A DNA stretch of 20,019 bases from JAWLGW01 sp964569055 (GCA_964569055.1 CAZMSZ010000105.1:1-20019), one strand, 5' to 3'. Shown: positions 1-8,086, numbered from the stretch's first letter. The notes: generated by a model not told the origin, from the letters alone. Numbers and translations are program-made.

Positions 1-176
1 AGTCGACGTCGGCGTCGGAGTCGGCGTCGGAATCGGAATCGGCGTCGGAGTCGGAATCGGAGTCGGAGTCGGAGTCGACGTCGGCGTCGGAGTCGGCGTC
101 GGAATCGGAATCGGCGTCGGAGTCGGCGTCGGAGTCGGAGTCGGAATCGGAGTCGGAGTCGGAGTCGGAATCGGAG
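1..176. repeat. Hexanucleotide satellite with 72-bp higher-order period
   Basis: The left edge is an uninterrupted array of six-base units of the type GTCGGA, with variants GTCGGC, ATCGGA and GTCGAC. The block beginning GTCGACGTCGGCGTCGGAG at position 2 recurs at position 74, so twelve units form a 72-bp higher-order repeat. The array runs off the window start. No stop codon can arise inside the pattern, so all frames are open, but no start codon or ribosome site is seen and I treat it as non-coding. Its complement (TCCGAC units) is the same family as the coding tract at 1470-1673. One forward frame (Ser-Glu/Ser-Ala) stays open to a TAG near 277, so the tail of a gene entering from the left cannot be fully excluded. 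Confidence 0.85.
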
Positions 177-279
177 TGGGGAGCCTTCCGCTCGCGTCTG
201 GCCGATCGGTCCAAGAGGGTGACCGAGGGGGCGTGCCAACGGCGTAACTCCTGGGGGGGTCCAGTGGGCTGGAGGTAGG

Positions 280-309
280 TTGCGAGCGACCCGGCGTCGC
301 TGCAATGAT
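280..309 (+). promoter_or_regulatory. Possible sigma70-type promoter with an operator-like inverted repeat
   Basis: TTGCGA (280-285) and AATGAT (304-309) are 18 bp apart and each match four of six consensus positions. Between them lies the inverted repeat AGCGAC (285-290), ccggc, GTCGCT (296-301). A transcript starting near 316 would give a leader of about 40 nt to the ATG at 357. The match is modest and could be chance in GC-rich DNA; the palindrome inside the spacer is what makes it worth listing. Nothing else recognisable was seen in 177-279. Confidence 0.25.
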
Positions 310-356
310 CCGGCAGGCCCGGGGGCGGGCCGGACCACTGAAGGGGAGGAGCAGCG

Positions 357-1241
357 ATGCCGGACACGCAGCCGACGATGGACACCGACGACGTGGACGC
401 CGACGAGATGGATGACGAGCCGTCGCCGATCGTCGGCGCGGCCGGGCGGGGCCGCCCGAGCCACGAGTCGGAGGACGAGGACATGGACGAGCAACCGGAC
501 GCGGCCCCCGCGGCGACGACCCCCAAGGAGCGTGACGTGAGCACCGAGACCCAGCGCAAGCCCGTCGAGCTCGGCGCGCTTCATCGCGCCTCTCCCGCCA
601 AGCTGCCGCCGCGACCGGCGGACGTCGACACGGGGAGCCTGACCGAGTCGTTCCAGATGGCGCGTCAGCAGCTCGACGAGGTGCTCGGCGGTCAGAACCA
701 GAACCTCATGGAGCTCAAGGTCTCGGCCCTGCAGGGGATCGAGGAGGCCATGTCGCGCCTCGAGGCCGAGGGCAAGCGCACGCGCGCGCTGCTCGACCGC
801 AACGAGCAGCTCGCCCGCGAGGCCGACCGCCTGATGACGCAGGGTCAGGCGCTCGAGGAGCAGCAGGAGGAGCTCGAGGTCAAGGTCCAGAAGGCGGCGG
901 AGCGCAACCAGGCCCTGGCCGACCGCGCCAACGCCCTGCGCGAGGAGCGCAAGCGCCTGCAGGAGGAGCGCGACCAGCTCGAGGAGGCGGTCCAGAAGGA
1001 GACCGACGAGCAGGCCATGGCGCGCGGCGACGTCGAGCGGCTGACGGCGCGCAAGGAGCAGCTCGAGAAGGAGAACGCCGAGCTGGAGCGCATCCGCAAC
1101 CGCCTGGAGGAGAACATCGCCCGCCTCGAGCGCCTGCGCGACGAGTTCGTGACCGCGGTCAACCGGCTCAAGAGCACCAAGGACGACCTGATCGGCGTCG
1201 CGACGGACGTGTCCGGATCCGGCTCGGGCAACGCGTCGTAG
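357..1241 (+). CDS. Long coiled-coil protein, function unknown (294 aa)
   Basis: I do not recognise a family. A strong ribosome site (GGGGAGGAG) lies about 6 nt before the ATG. Residues 1-75 are acidic and probably disordered, rich in Asp, Glu, Pro and Ala. Residues about 85-275 form one long heptad-like coiled coil dominated by Glu, Arg, Leu and Gln, for example EELEVKVQKAAERNQALADR. The tail is a short Gly/Ser segment. There is no signal peptide, membrane segment or catalytic motif, so it is likely a cytoplasmic filament-forming, spacer or scaffold protein. Its stop is 6 nt before the GTG of the next gene, so the two are probably co-transcribed and translationally coupled. Low-complexity helices make distant homology calls unreliable. 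A structural role is inference only. Confidence 0.8.
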   Translation: MPDTQPTMDTDDVDADEMDDEPSPIVGAAGRGRPSHESEDEDMDEQPDAAPAATTPKERDVSTETQRKPVELGALHRASPAKLPPRPADVDTGSLTESFQMARQQLDEVLGGQNQNLMELKVSALQGIEEAMSRLEAEGKRTRALLDRNEQLAREADRLMTQGQALEEQQEELEVKVQKAAERNQALADRANALREERKRLQEERDQLEEAVQKETDEQAMARGDVERLTARKEQLEKENAELERIRNRLEENIARLERLRDEFVTAVNRLKSTKDDLIGVATDVSGSGSGNAS

Positions 1242-1247
1242 CGCCAC

Positions 1248-2792
1248 GTGAGCGCGACGGGCGAGTCAGCGCCCGATCGCGGCATGGCGTTCGAGCCGCC
1301 GGCTCACGAGCTCCCGCTCGATGAGCCGGCGGCGGACATCCCCGAGGTCGAAGAGGCCATCCTCGAGCTGCCGCTGGAGGAGCCGCCTCCGCACGAGCTC
1401 GAGCCGCGGTCGGATCCTTCGGACGGTTTGGTGAGGGCGCCCGCCGCCAGTGAGGGCGCCCAAGAGTTCTCCGATTCCGACCCGGAGTCCGATTCCGATT
1501 CCGGCTCTGAGGCCGAGGCCGAGTCCAAGGCCGAGGCCGAGGCCGAGGCCGAGTCCGACTCCGACTCCGACTCCGAGTCCGACTCCGAGTCCGCTTCCGA
1601 GTCCGACTCCGAGTCCGACTCCGACTCCGACTCCGACTCCGACTCCGCTTCCGAGTCCGACTCCGACTCCGACTCCGACCTCGCCGCCGACCTCGCGGCC
1701 CTGGCAGCCGAGGTCGACCTCACCGACACGCTCGTGCTCCAGGCGACCGAGCGGCTGCAGGCGCTGGCGGAGGGGGACCCGCCCGCGGGGCCGCTCGATC
1801 CTGGGGCCACGCTGCTCGACGTGCGGCGACACCTCGAGGCCGAGGCGGCGCCCGAGGAGGAGCTGCAGCGGGCGCTCGACCGCGCGCTGGTGCGGGCGCG
1901 GGCGCGGGTCACGCGGCTCGCCAACGACGGGCACGACACCGCGCAGCTCGACGGGCGGCTCCTCGGCGCCGAGGCGCTGGCGGCGCGCGGCGAGGCGCGC
2001 TCCGCCCTGTCGCTGGTCGAGGAGGCGCTGGTCATCGCCAAGGCCATGGCCGACTGCGGGCCGCCCCCCGCCGTGCCGCGCGGCGCCGCGGCCCTCCGGC
2101 CGCATGTGGCGCAGCTCCTCGAGGAGGCCCCCGAGGTGCGGGCCGCCGTGCGCGGGCTGATCGAGCGCGAGCTGGAGCGGTTCGCCGAGTGGTTCTCGGA
2201 GCGGGTGAGCGAGCGGGTGGAGGCGGCGGTCGAGGCGCGGCTGGCGGCGCTGCTCGGGGAGGAGCGCTTCGCGGTCGCCGCGGCCGCCGCGGCGGCGGAT
2301 CGGCCCGAGGCGCTGCTCGCGCGGCCCGAGCTGCTCGCCAGGGTCGACGCGCTCGCCACGCGGCTCGACCGGAGCTGGCTCCACTCGGCCGAGCTGCGCG
2401 AGCACGTCGACGCGCTCGTGACGCGCCGGTTGTCCGACCTCCTGCCGGCCCCTCAGACCACGGCCGAGCGAGACGCCGGCGACCCGACCGAGCCCGCCGC
2501 AGGCGAGCCCGAGCCAGGCTCCGCGGCCGCTCGCGCGCTCGACGAGGCGCAGCTCGAGGAGCACCTGCGCGGGTCGGCGGCGGTCACCGAGGCCGCGCAG
2601 CGCGCGGTCGCCGCCGCCATCGACGCCGTCGGCGCGGAGGCGCTGCTCGGCTCGGACCGCCTGCTCGGCGCGCTGGCGAACAAGCTGCGCGATCGCCTGC
2701 GCCCCCGCGGCGGCGGGCGGGCCGCGCGAGCCGAGCCACGAGCGGGGGCCGCCGAGCGCTCGGTCCCCGAGCCCGGCGGCCACCCGAGCTGA
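1248..2792 (+). CDS. Acidic protein with a Ser-Asp/Ser-Glu tract and helical C-terminus (514 aa)
   Basis: Unrecognised protein, GTG start 6 nt after the preceding stop; no clear ribosome site, so coupling is likely. An ATG at 1284 (residue 13) is the alternative start. Residues 1-74 are acidic with two LPL(D/E)EP motifs. Residues 75-142 are an almost pure Ser-Asp/Ser-Glu tract with a short Ala-Glu insert (87-102), encoded by TCCGAC/TCCGAG hexamers. Residues 143-514 are Ala/Leu/Arg/Glu-rich helices, including a stretch resembling one helical-repeat unit (LLGAEALAARGEARSALSLV) and related motifs EALLARPELL and EALLGSDRLL. There is no signal peptide, sorting motif or membrane segment, so it is not a Sdr-type surface adhesin. 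Its pairing with the coiled-coil gene suggests a shared structural or scaffold role (inference). Period-6 DNA would allow in-frame length change of the acidic tract. Confidence 0.8.
   Translation: MSATGESAPDRGMAFEPPAHELPLDEPAADIPEVEEAILELPLEEPPPHELEPRSDPSDGLVRAPAASEGAQEFSDSDPESDSDSGSEAEAESKAEAEAEAESDSDSDSESDSESASESDSESDSDSDSDSDSASESDSDSDSDLAADLAALAAEVDLTDTLVLQATERLQALAEGDPPAGPLDPGATLLDVRRHLEAEAAPEEELQRALDRALVRARARVTRLANDGHDTAQLDGRLLGAEALAARGEARSALSLVEEALVIAKAMADCGPPPAVPRGAAALRPHVAQLLEEAPEVRAAVRGLIERELERFAEWFSERVSERVEAAVEARLAALLGEERFAVAAAAAAADRPEALLARPELLARVDALATRLDRSWLHSAELREHVDALVTRRLSDLLPAPQTTAERDAGDPTEPAAGEPEPGSAAARALDEAQLEEHLRGSAAVTEAAQRAVAAAIDAVGAEALLGSDRLLGALANKLRDRLRPRGGGRAARAEPRAGAAERSVPEPGGHPS
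1470..1673 (+). repeat. Coding hexanucleotide tract (Ser-Asp/Ser-Glu)
   Basis: Within the 514-aa gene, TCCGAC, TCCGAG, TCCGAT and GCTTCC-type units repeat with period six, interrupted by a GAGGCC (Glu-Ala) block. Serine is nearly always TCC, not the AGC alternative, so identity is held at DNA level as well as protein level. The same unit family occurs in non-coding DNA at both window ends. Confidence 0.85.
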
Positions 2793-2829
2793 GCGACCGG
2801 CGAGTCCGAGAGCCTGTCGCCTCGAGCCT

Positions 2830-2936
2830 CGTGCCCGTGCCCGTGCCCGTGCTCGTGACCCGCTCGAGCGCGACGCGCGGCCGCATGAGTCCGCGCGAAG
2901 GCAAGGGTCACGCGCACGGAGACGGGCAGGGGCACG
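2830..2936. terminator. Large inverted repeat between convergent genes, possible bidirectional terminator
   Basis: The arms are 2830-2861 and 2905-2936, 32 nt each, pairing at 28 of 32 positions by my count. The spacer is 43 nt and holds a second, nested stem: CGCGCGG and CCGCGCG around ccgcatgagt. The left arm carries GTGCCC repeats. The element fills most of the 195-bp gap between the convergent 514-aa gene and the REC-GGDEF-EAL gene. There is no T-tract, so factor-independent termination is uncertain; the position argues for a terminator or transcription-collision barrier. Confidence 0.5.
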
Positions 2937-2987
2937 AAGGCTGACCTTGGATTCTCGCGGTCCTCGCGCTGCGCGCCGCGACGAGCG

Positions 2988-4625
2988 CTACGCCACGCGC
3001 GCTGGGCGGCCCAGCAGGAAGCCCTGGCCGAGCTTCACCCCGAGCGCCAGCAGCGCGCGCCGGTCCTCCTCGCGCTCGATCCCGATCGCGGCCACCTCGG
3101 TCCCGAGGGCGGCGGCGACCGCGGCCAGGCGCGCCACCGCCTGCGCCTGCTCGTCGCGGCGGCCGACCCCGTCGGTCCAGCTCCGATCGATCTTGAGGAG
3201 CTGCGGCCGCAGCAGGATCAAGCTCTCGAGCGGCGTGCCGCCGAACCCCACGTGGTCGAGCGTGAGCGTGACCCCGGCCTCGCGCAGCCGCGAGACGCGC
3301 TCGGCGAGCGGCGCGAGCGGCACGCTGAGGAGGTGGCGCTCGCTCAGCTCGAGCGCCACGGGCGCGCCGCGGCACGGCGCGAGCGCCGCCTCGAGCTCGG
3401 ACCAGGGGAGGTCGACCAGGGTGCTCGGGTCGAGGTTGAAGTGGGCGCGCTGCGCCCGCGGGAGCGCCTGGGCGGCCGCGGCGCGGGCGCAGAGCCCGAG
3501 CGCCACGCGGTCGACCGCGAGCAACGCGTCGCGCTCGCGGCACAGCCGGAACAGGTCGTCGGGCCGCTCGTACGGCCCGGGCGGCCCGCGCACCAGGAAC
3601 TCCCAGCCGACCACCTCGCCGTCCTCGAGGCGGACCAGCGGCTGCTGGACGACGTGGAGCTGCCGACCGCGGCGGAGCTCCCGCAGCAGCCCGCTCGGGT
3701 CGCCCTCCGCGTCGCTGGCCTCGGCCACGGCCAGGCGGTACTTCCCTTCGTGCTTGCTGCGCCGCAGCGCCAGCTGGGTGCGGTCGATCAGGTCGGCCAC
3801 CGTGGCCGGCGCGGCCGGGAGCGCGGACAGGCCGAGGCTGGCGGTCACCCGCAGCGGCCCCGAAGGGAGCTGGACCGGGCGCTCGCCGAGCGCGAGCCGG
3901 AGCCGCTCGGCCACGTGGCGCGCCTCCTCCGGCGCGGCCCCGGGGAGCACGACCAAGAACTCGTCGCCCCCGATCCGCGCCGCGAGGTCGCTCGGCCGGA
4001 TCCCGGCGCGCACGCGGTGGGCGACCTCCTGCAGGACCTGGTCTCCGGCGAGGTGTCCGCGCTCCTCGTTGACGCGCTTGAAGTCGTCGAGGTCGAGCAA
4101 CAGCGCCGCCACGGGGGTCGCCGGGCGGTGCGCGAGCCGGTCGAGGCTCGCCTGCAGGCCGCGGCGATTGAGCAGCCGTGTGAGCGGGTCGCGCGCCACC
4201 TCGGCGCGCAGCTTGGTGTGCGCCTCGAGGTGCCGCCGCTCGCGCTCGCTGCGCGCGATCGCCTGGGCCAGGCTGCGGGCGAGGAGCGGCGGCGTGAGGT
4301 CGTCCTTGACCAGGAAGTCCTGCGCGCCGCGGCGCACCGAGTCACGCGCGAGCGCCTCGTCCCCCGCCCCCGTGCACACCACCACCGGGACCTCTCGCGC
4401 GCGGCGGCGGAGCCGGGAGAGCGTCGCCAGCCCCTGACTGTCGGGGAGGCCGAGGTCGAGCAGCACCACGTCCACGCCGCCCCGCTCGAGGCGCGTGAGC
4501 GCGGCGGCCAGCGTGGGGGCGACCTCCACCGCGAAGGCGCCGCCCGCCTGGGCGAGGAGCTCGGCCACCAGGGCGGCGTCTCCCGGGGTGTCCTCGACGT
4601 GCACCACCCGCCTGACGTCAGCCAT
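2988..4625 (-). CDS. Response regulator: REC-GGDEF (diguanylate cyclase)-degenerate EAL (545 aa)
   Basis: Cytoplasmic c-di-GMP signalling protein. The receiver (about 5-120) is complete: acidic pair E11/D12, phospho-acceptor D57, T85 and K107. The cyclase domain (about 140-300) has an intact GGDEF at 219-223, preceded by the inhibitory-site motif RxxD (R210, D213) at the standard five-residue distance, so an active, product-inhibited cyclase is expected. The EAL domain (about 315-543) reads EFL at E342, keeps N397, E426, D457, K478 and E517, but the usual second Asp of DDFG is H458 and the Glu of the AEGVE motif is I515. Phosphodiesterase activity is therefore doubtful; it may act as a c-di-GMP sensor. 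ATG start; an AGGAGG lies about 12 nt upstream, a little distant. No partner histidine kinase lies in the window. Confidence 0.93.
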   Translation of the reverse strand: MADVRRVVHVEDTPGDAALVAELLAQAGGAFAVEVAPTLAAALTRLERGGVDVVLLDLGLPDSQGLATLSRLRRRAREVPVVVCTGAGDEALARDSVRRGAQDFLVKDDLTPPLLARSLAQAIARSERERRHLEAHTKLRAEVARDPLTRLLNRRGLQASLDRLAHRPATPVAALLLDLDDFKRVNEERGHLAGDQVLQEVAHRVRAGIRPSDLAARIGGDEFLVVLPGAAPEEARHVAERLRLALGERPVQLPSGPLRVTASLGLSALPAAPATVADLIDRTQLALRRSKHEGKYRLAVAEASDAEGDPSGLLRELRRGRQLHVVQQPLVRLEDGEVVGWEFLVRGPPGPYERPDDLFRLCRERDALLAVDRVALGLCARAAAAQALPRAQRAHFNLDPSTLVDLPWSELEAALAPCRGAPVALELSERHLLSVPLAPLAERVSRLREAGVTLTLDHVGFGGTPLESLILLRPQLLKIDRSWTDGVGRRDEQAQAVARLAAVAAALGTEVAAIGIEREEDRRALLALGVKLGQGFLLGRPARVA

Positions 4626-4656
4626 GCGGCGAGCGCACCTCCTCGCTGGCTCCGCC

Positions 4657-4672
4657 CCCCGCGAACGCGGGG
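4657..4672. promoter_or_regulatory. Perfect hairpin in a divergent intergenic region
   Basis: CCCCGCG and CGCGGGG flank AA in the 141-bp gap between the divergently read REC-GGDEF-EAL and DUF58 genes. It may be an operator or only a chance feature of GC-rich DNA. No convincing promoter pair was seen nearby. Confidence 0.25.
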
Positions 4673-4766
4673 CGCGGGCGGCGCGCCTCGACGCGAACGA
4701 CGTGCCCCGCGGCGAGGCGACGCGGTGGCGCTGCGGCCGCCGGGCCCGTCAGGTGAGAATGGGCCC

Positions 4767-5999
4767 ATGCGCGGAGCTGGAGCCGAGCGCCGGAGCGGTC
4801 TCCGGCTGACGCGGGCGGGTCGGGTCGGCGCGCTGCTCGCCTTCGGGCTCCTGCTGTGCGCCCTCAACACGGGCGCCAACCTGGTGTTCTTCCTCACCGG
4901 CGGGCTGCTGTCCGCGCTGGCGGTGAACCTGCTGAGCGCGCGCGCGACGCTCCGCGCCGCTCACGCGGAGCGCCGGGCGCCGCTCGAGGTCACCCAAGGC
5001 GAGGCCACCCCGGTGCGGGTCGCCCTGGCGTGCGCGGGCGGCACGTCCCTCTCGCTGCGCGTGGACGAGCTCGCGCCCCCCGACCTGTACCGCGGCGAGC
5101 CGGCGCGGGTCGCCGCTCTGGGCGTGCCCGCCGAGGGGCTCGAGGTCGAGCTCTCCGTCCGGTTCGCCCGGATCGGACGCACCCCGCTCCCGCCGCTGCG
5201 CCTCGCCTCGGCCGCGCCGCTGGGGCTGGTCGAGGCGTGGCGCGAGCTCCCCGCGCAGGAGTCGCTCCTGGTGCTGCCCCCCCTGCGACCGCTCCGCCCG
5301 ATCGCGGGGCTGATGCGCGCGCAGACGCACAGCGACGGCCTGCGCTGGGCGCCGACCGCCCCCGAGCGGCGCGACGCGGTGCGCCTGCTGCGCGATCACC
5401 GCCCCGGCGACGACCCGCGGCAGGTCCACTGGCGCTCCACCGCGCGCCGCGGCGCGCTCGTGGTGCGGGAGTACGAGCGGGCCGAGCCACGCCACACCCT
5501 GGTCGCGCTCGACCTCGCGCTCGCGCCGCGGGTCGAGGCGCCCGACCTGGCCGAGCGCCGCCGCCTCGAGGCGGCGCAGCTCCTCGCGGCCTCGCTGGTG
5601 GCGGCGGAGGTCCGGGAGGGTCGCGCGGTCGCGCTGGCGCTCGCGGGCGACGAGGCGCACCTCCTGCCGCCCGGCCACGGGCCCGGCAGGACCGCGGCCG
5701 CCCGCCGCGCGATCGCGCAGCTCGCCCCGGCCGCCGACCCGGACCTGGCCGCGCTGGCGCGGTTGGCGCGCGACTCGGCGCTGGGCGCCGCGCGGGTCCT
5801 GCTGGTGAGCACCCGCCTGGGCGAGGCGCCCCCCGCGCCCGGCGCGTTGGCAGGCGCGCGCCGGTTCGTGATCCGCGCCCCCGACGACGTGTGGACCTGG
5901 CTGCGCTCCCCGGAGCCGTTCGCGCGCTCCGGCGCGGACGCCCTGGCGCCGGGCGTTAACGGGCGGCTCCCGCCGCGGCGAGCGGAGGCGGACGCGTGA
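4767..5999 (+). CDS. DUF58 domain membrane protein (410 aa)
   Basis: DUF58 family protein, VWA-like, usually encoded with a MoxR ATPase and a transglutaminase-like protein. Start: ATG at 4767 with AGGTGAG about 9 nt upstream. The open frame continues far upstream, but that part is antisense to the REC-GGDEF-EAL gene. Residues about 18-57 form two hydrophobic membrane helices. The family signature is clear at 212-229 (RPGDDPRQVHWRSTARRG), followed by the usual strand VVREYE. The C-terminal half (about 245-395) fits the VWA-like fold with an ALDLALAP strand, lacking a full MIDAS. The stop overlaps the next GTG by 4 nt (GTGA), giving tight coupling. The role is probably assembly or quality control at the membrane with its partner; no MoxR gene lies in this window. 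The DUF58 call is firm, the function is not. Confidence 0.9.
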   Translation: MRGAGAERRSGLRLTRAGRVGALLAFGLLLCALNTGANLVFFLTGGLLSALAVNLLSARATLRAAHAERRAPLEVTQGEATPVRVALACAGGTSLSLRVDELAPPDLYRGEPARVAALGVPAEGLEVELSVRFARIGRTPLPPLRLASAAPLGLVEAWRELPAQESLLVLPPLRPLRPIAGLMRAQTHSDGLRWAPTAPERRDAVRLLRDHRPGDDPRQVHWRSTARRGALVVREYERAEPRHTLVALDLALAPRVEAPDLAERRRLEAAQLLAASLVAAEVREGRAVALALAGDEAHLLPPGHGPGRTAAARRAIAQLAPAADPDLAALARLARDSALGAARVLLVSTRLGEAPPAPGALAGARRFVIRAPDDVWTWLRSPEPFARSGADALAPGVNGRLPPRRAEADA

Positions 6000-8086
6000 C
6001 CGCGCCGCGCCCGCCGGATCGACTCGACCTGCGCGCTCGCGAGGAGGTCGCGCTGCTCGTGAGCGCGGTCACGACCCCGCTGGTGCTGGCGGTCGGGTTG
6101 GCGATCCCGCTGCTGGCGGCGCCCACGCCGCTGCTCCTCGCCCTGCTGCCGCTCCGGCGCCGGGTGCGTGACGCGCTCACCCCGGGGCTCGAGCTGGCGC
6201 TCTCGTTGGCCGCGCTCCTGGCCGCGCTCGCGACCGCCACCCTGACCCGCGACGCCCCCCTCGGCCTGGCCGTGTTCCTGCTCGCGGCGCTGGCGCTCAA
6301 GGCGATCGCGCCGCGCCAGGACCGCGACCGCGGGACCGCGGCGGCCGTGGTCCTGGTGCTGACCGCCGTCGCGGCGGCGGACGCGGTGGACCTCGTGTTC
6401 GCGCCGCTGCTCGGGGTCAACCTCTTCGCGCTCACCTGGTTCGCGCTCGCCCGGGCTCCGCAGGGCGAGAGCCCGCCGCCGGGCGCCACCCCGTGCGTCG
6501 CGGGCGCGGGGCGGGGTCGCCGCGCGGCGGTGATCGTCGGGCTGCTGGCGCTGGCGGCGCTCGGGGCCGCCGGGTTCTTCTTCGCGTGCCCGCGGCTCGG
6601 CGTGCGGCTGCTCGCCTCGCAGCGCCGCGACACGACGCAGCGCCTGTCGGGCTTCACCGAGGACGTGGGGCTCGACGACTTCGGCAAGATCAAGCAGGAC
6701 CATCGCGTGGCGCTGCGGGTCGAGCTGGGGGAGGGCTCGCCCCTGTTCGCCGAGGGCCCCTACTGGCGCGGGCGCGCGCTGGATCACTACGAGAACGGGA
6801 CCTGGCGCTTGACCGCCGACATGCGCCGCGAGCCGTTGGTGTGGGCGGACGGCGCGTTCCACAACCCGTTCCAGCGGCCGGGCGCGGGCGAGCTCGGCGC
6901 GGCGCTGTTCGTCGTCGAGGCGCTCGACACCGACACGGTGTTCACGGTCGGGGTCCCCGACGCGCTCGAGTTCCGCGGCGGGAACCCGCGGCGCGTGACC
7001 TGCGACGCCATGGGCAACCTCTCCGCGCGGGACACCCGCGGCCGGAGCCGCAGCTACGAGGTCCGCGCCTGGCGCGGAGGCCCGGGCGAGCGCGAGCTCG
7101 CGCCCAGCTACGCGGCGCGGCTCGAGCGGCTGTGCCTGCAGCTCCCGCGCGAGGTCGACCGGGAGCGCCTGCGCACGCTGGCCAGCGAGGTCGTGGCCCG
7201 GGCCGGCGCCGAGGGCGGCCCGCCGAGCCGCGCCGCGCGGGCGCTGGAGGCGTACCTCGCCGCGCGCTACGAGTACACCACGGTCAGCGAGCGCACCCCG
7301 GGCACCGAGCCGATCGAGGACTTCCTGTTCGTGCGGCGGGCGGGCCACTGCGAGCTGTTCGCCTCGGCGCACGTGCTCCTGCTACGGACCCTGGGGATCC
7401 CCGCCCGGCTGATCACCGGGCTGCGCGGCGGGGAGCTCAGCGAGTGGACGCACTCGTACGTGGTGCGCCAGAGCAACGCCCACGCCTGGGTCGAGGCGCG
7501 CACCGAGCGCGGCTGGGAGCGGTTCGACCCGACCCCCGCCGACCCCGCGCCGGAGACGGGCAGCGCGCTCCCGGCCGCCCTCCAGGAGCTGCGCGAGTGG
7601 CTCGAGATGCAGTGGCTGCTGCGCGTGGTGACCTTCGACGCCTACGACCAGCGCAACGCGCTCCGCGCCGCCTGGCAGGCGCTGGCGGCGGCCCGCGCCG
7701 CCTGGGGCACCGCCGCCCTGGGAGCGCTCGCGCTCGGCGCCCTGGCCCTGACCGGCGCGCTCGGCGTGGCGTTGCGCCGAGCGCTCGCCGCGGGCGGCCC
7801 CGCTCGGGCGCCGGGCGCCGGCGGCCCGCCGCGCGACGAGCTGCTGGCGCGGCTCCTGGCCGCGCTCGCGGCGCGTGGCTACGTGCGCGCCGCCGGCGAG
7901 ACCCCGCGCGAGCTGGCGGCCCGCGCCAGCCCGGCGCTCGGCGCGCTCGGCCCGCGCGCCCGCGCGGTGATCGAGCGCTATTACGGCGGGCGGTTCGGCG
8001 GCGCCCCGCTGAACGAGGTCGAGCGCCGCGCCGCGCGCGCCCTGGCCGACGAGCTCCGCGAGGCGCGGACGCCCGGCGCGCCCTGA
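5996..8086 (+). CDS. TgpA-like transmembrane transglutaminase protein (696 aa)
   Basis: Membrane protein with an extracytoplasmic transglutaminase-like (papain-fold) domain. GTG start with GGAGG about 8 nt upstream, overlapping the DUF58 stop. Hydrophobic segments at about 18-55, 63-83, 88-106, 112-150 and 177-202 form the N-terminal membrane part (TgpA_N/DUF3488-like). A soluble region follows, then the transglutaminase core with a full triad: C452 in GHCELFASAH, H496 in SNAHAWVEA and D511 in FDPTP. Another membrane helix lies at about 570-594, and the tail (600-696) resembles DUF4129, with helices ending YYGGRFGG. The layout is that of Pseudomonas TgpA, an envelope protein affecting viability; substrates are unknown. 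The intact triad argues for peptidase or transamidase activity. It is probably co-transcribed with the DUF58 gene. Confidence 0.92.
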   Translation: MTAPRPPDRLDLRAREEVALLVSAVTTPLVLAVGLAIPLLAAPTPLLLALLPLRRRVRDALTPGLELALSLAALLAALATATLTRDAPLGLAVFLLAALALKAIAPRQDRDRGTAAAVVLVLTAVAAADAVDLVFAPLLGVNLFALTWFALARAPQGESPPPGATPCVAGAGRGRRAAVIVGLLALAALGAAGFFFACPRLGVRLLASQRRDTTQRLSGFTEDVGLDDFGKIKQDHRVALRVELGEGSPLFAEGPYWRGRALDHYENGTWRLTADMRREPLVWADGAFHNPFQRPGAGELGAALFVVEALDTDTVFTVGVPDALEFRGGNPRRVTCDAMGNLSARDTRGRSRSYEVRAWRGGPGERELAPSYAARLERLCLQLPREVDRERLRTLASEVVARAGAEGGPPSRAARALEAYLAARYEYTTVSERTPGTEPIEDFLFVRRAGHCELFASAHVLLLRTLGIPARLITGLRGGELSEWTHSYVVRQSNAHAWVEARTERGWERFDPTPADPAPETGSALPAALQELREWLEMQWLLRVVTFDAYDQRNALRAAWQALAAARAAWGTAALGALALGALALTGALGVALRRALAAGGPARAPGAGGPPRDELLARLLAALAARGYVRAAGETPRELAARASPALGALGPRARAVIERYYGGRFGGAPLNEVERRAARALADELREARTPGAP

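Noticed and set aside
1470..1673. Sdr/MSCRAMM-type surface adhesin based on Ser-Asp repeats
   Set aside because: No signal peptide, ligand-binding A domain, sorting motif or C-terminal anchor; helices follow the tract.
1450..2160. A +2-frame Pro-Thr/Pro-Ser repeat protein over the same tract
   Set aside because: The period-6 DNA keeps all frames open; downstream the product becomes Arg/Ser-rich noise. The Ser-Asp frame is the continuous one.
1266..2783. A 505-codon minus-strand open frame with a Gly-Val repeat
   Set aside because: It is antisense to the 514-aa gene, arises from the hexamer tract and high GC, and has no ribosome site or recognisable domain.
3252..4766. Long N-terminal extension of the DUF58 frame
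   Set aside because: It is antisense to the REC-GGDEF-EAL gene, while a good ribosome site and membrane-protein start are present at 4767.
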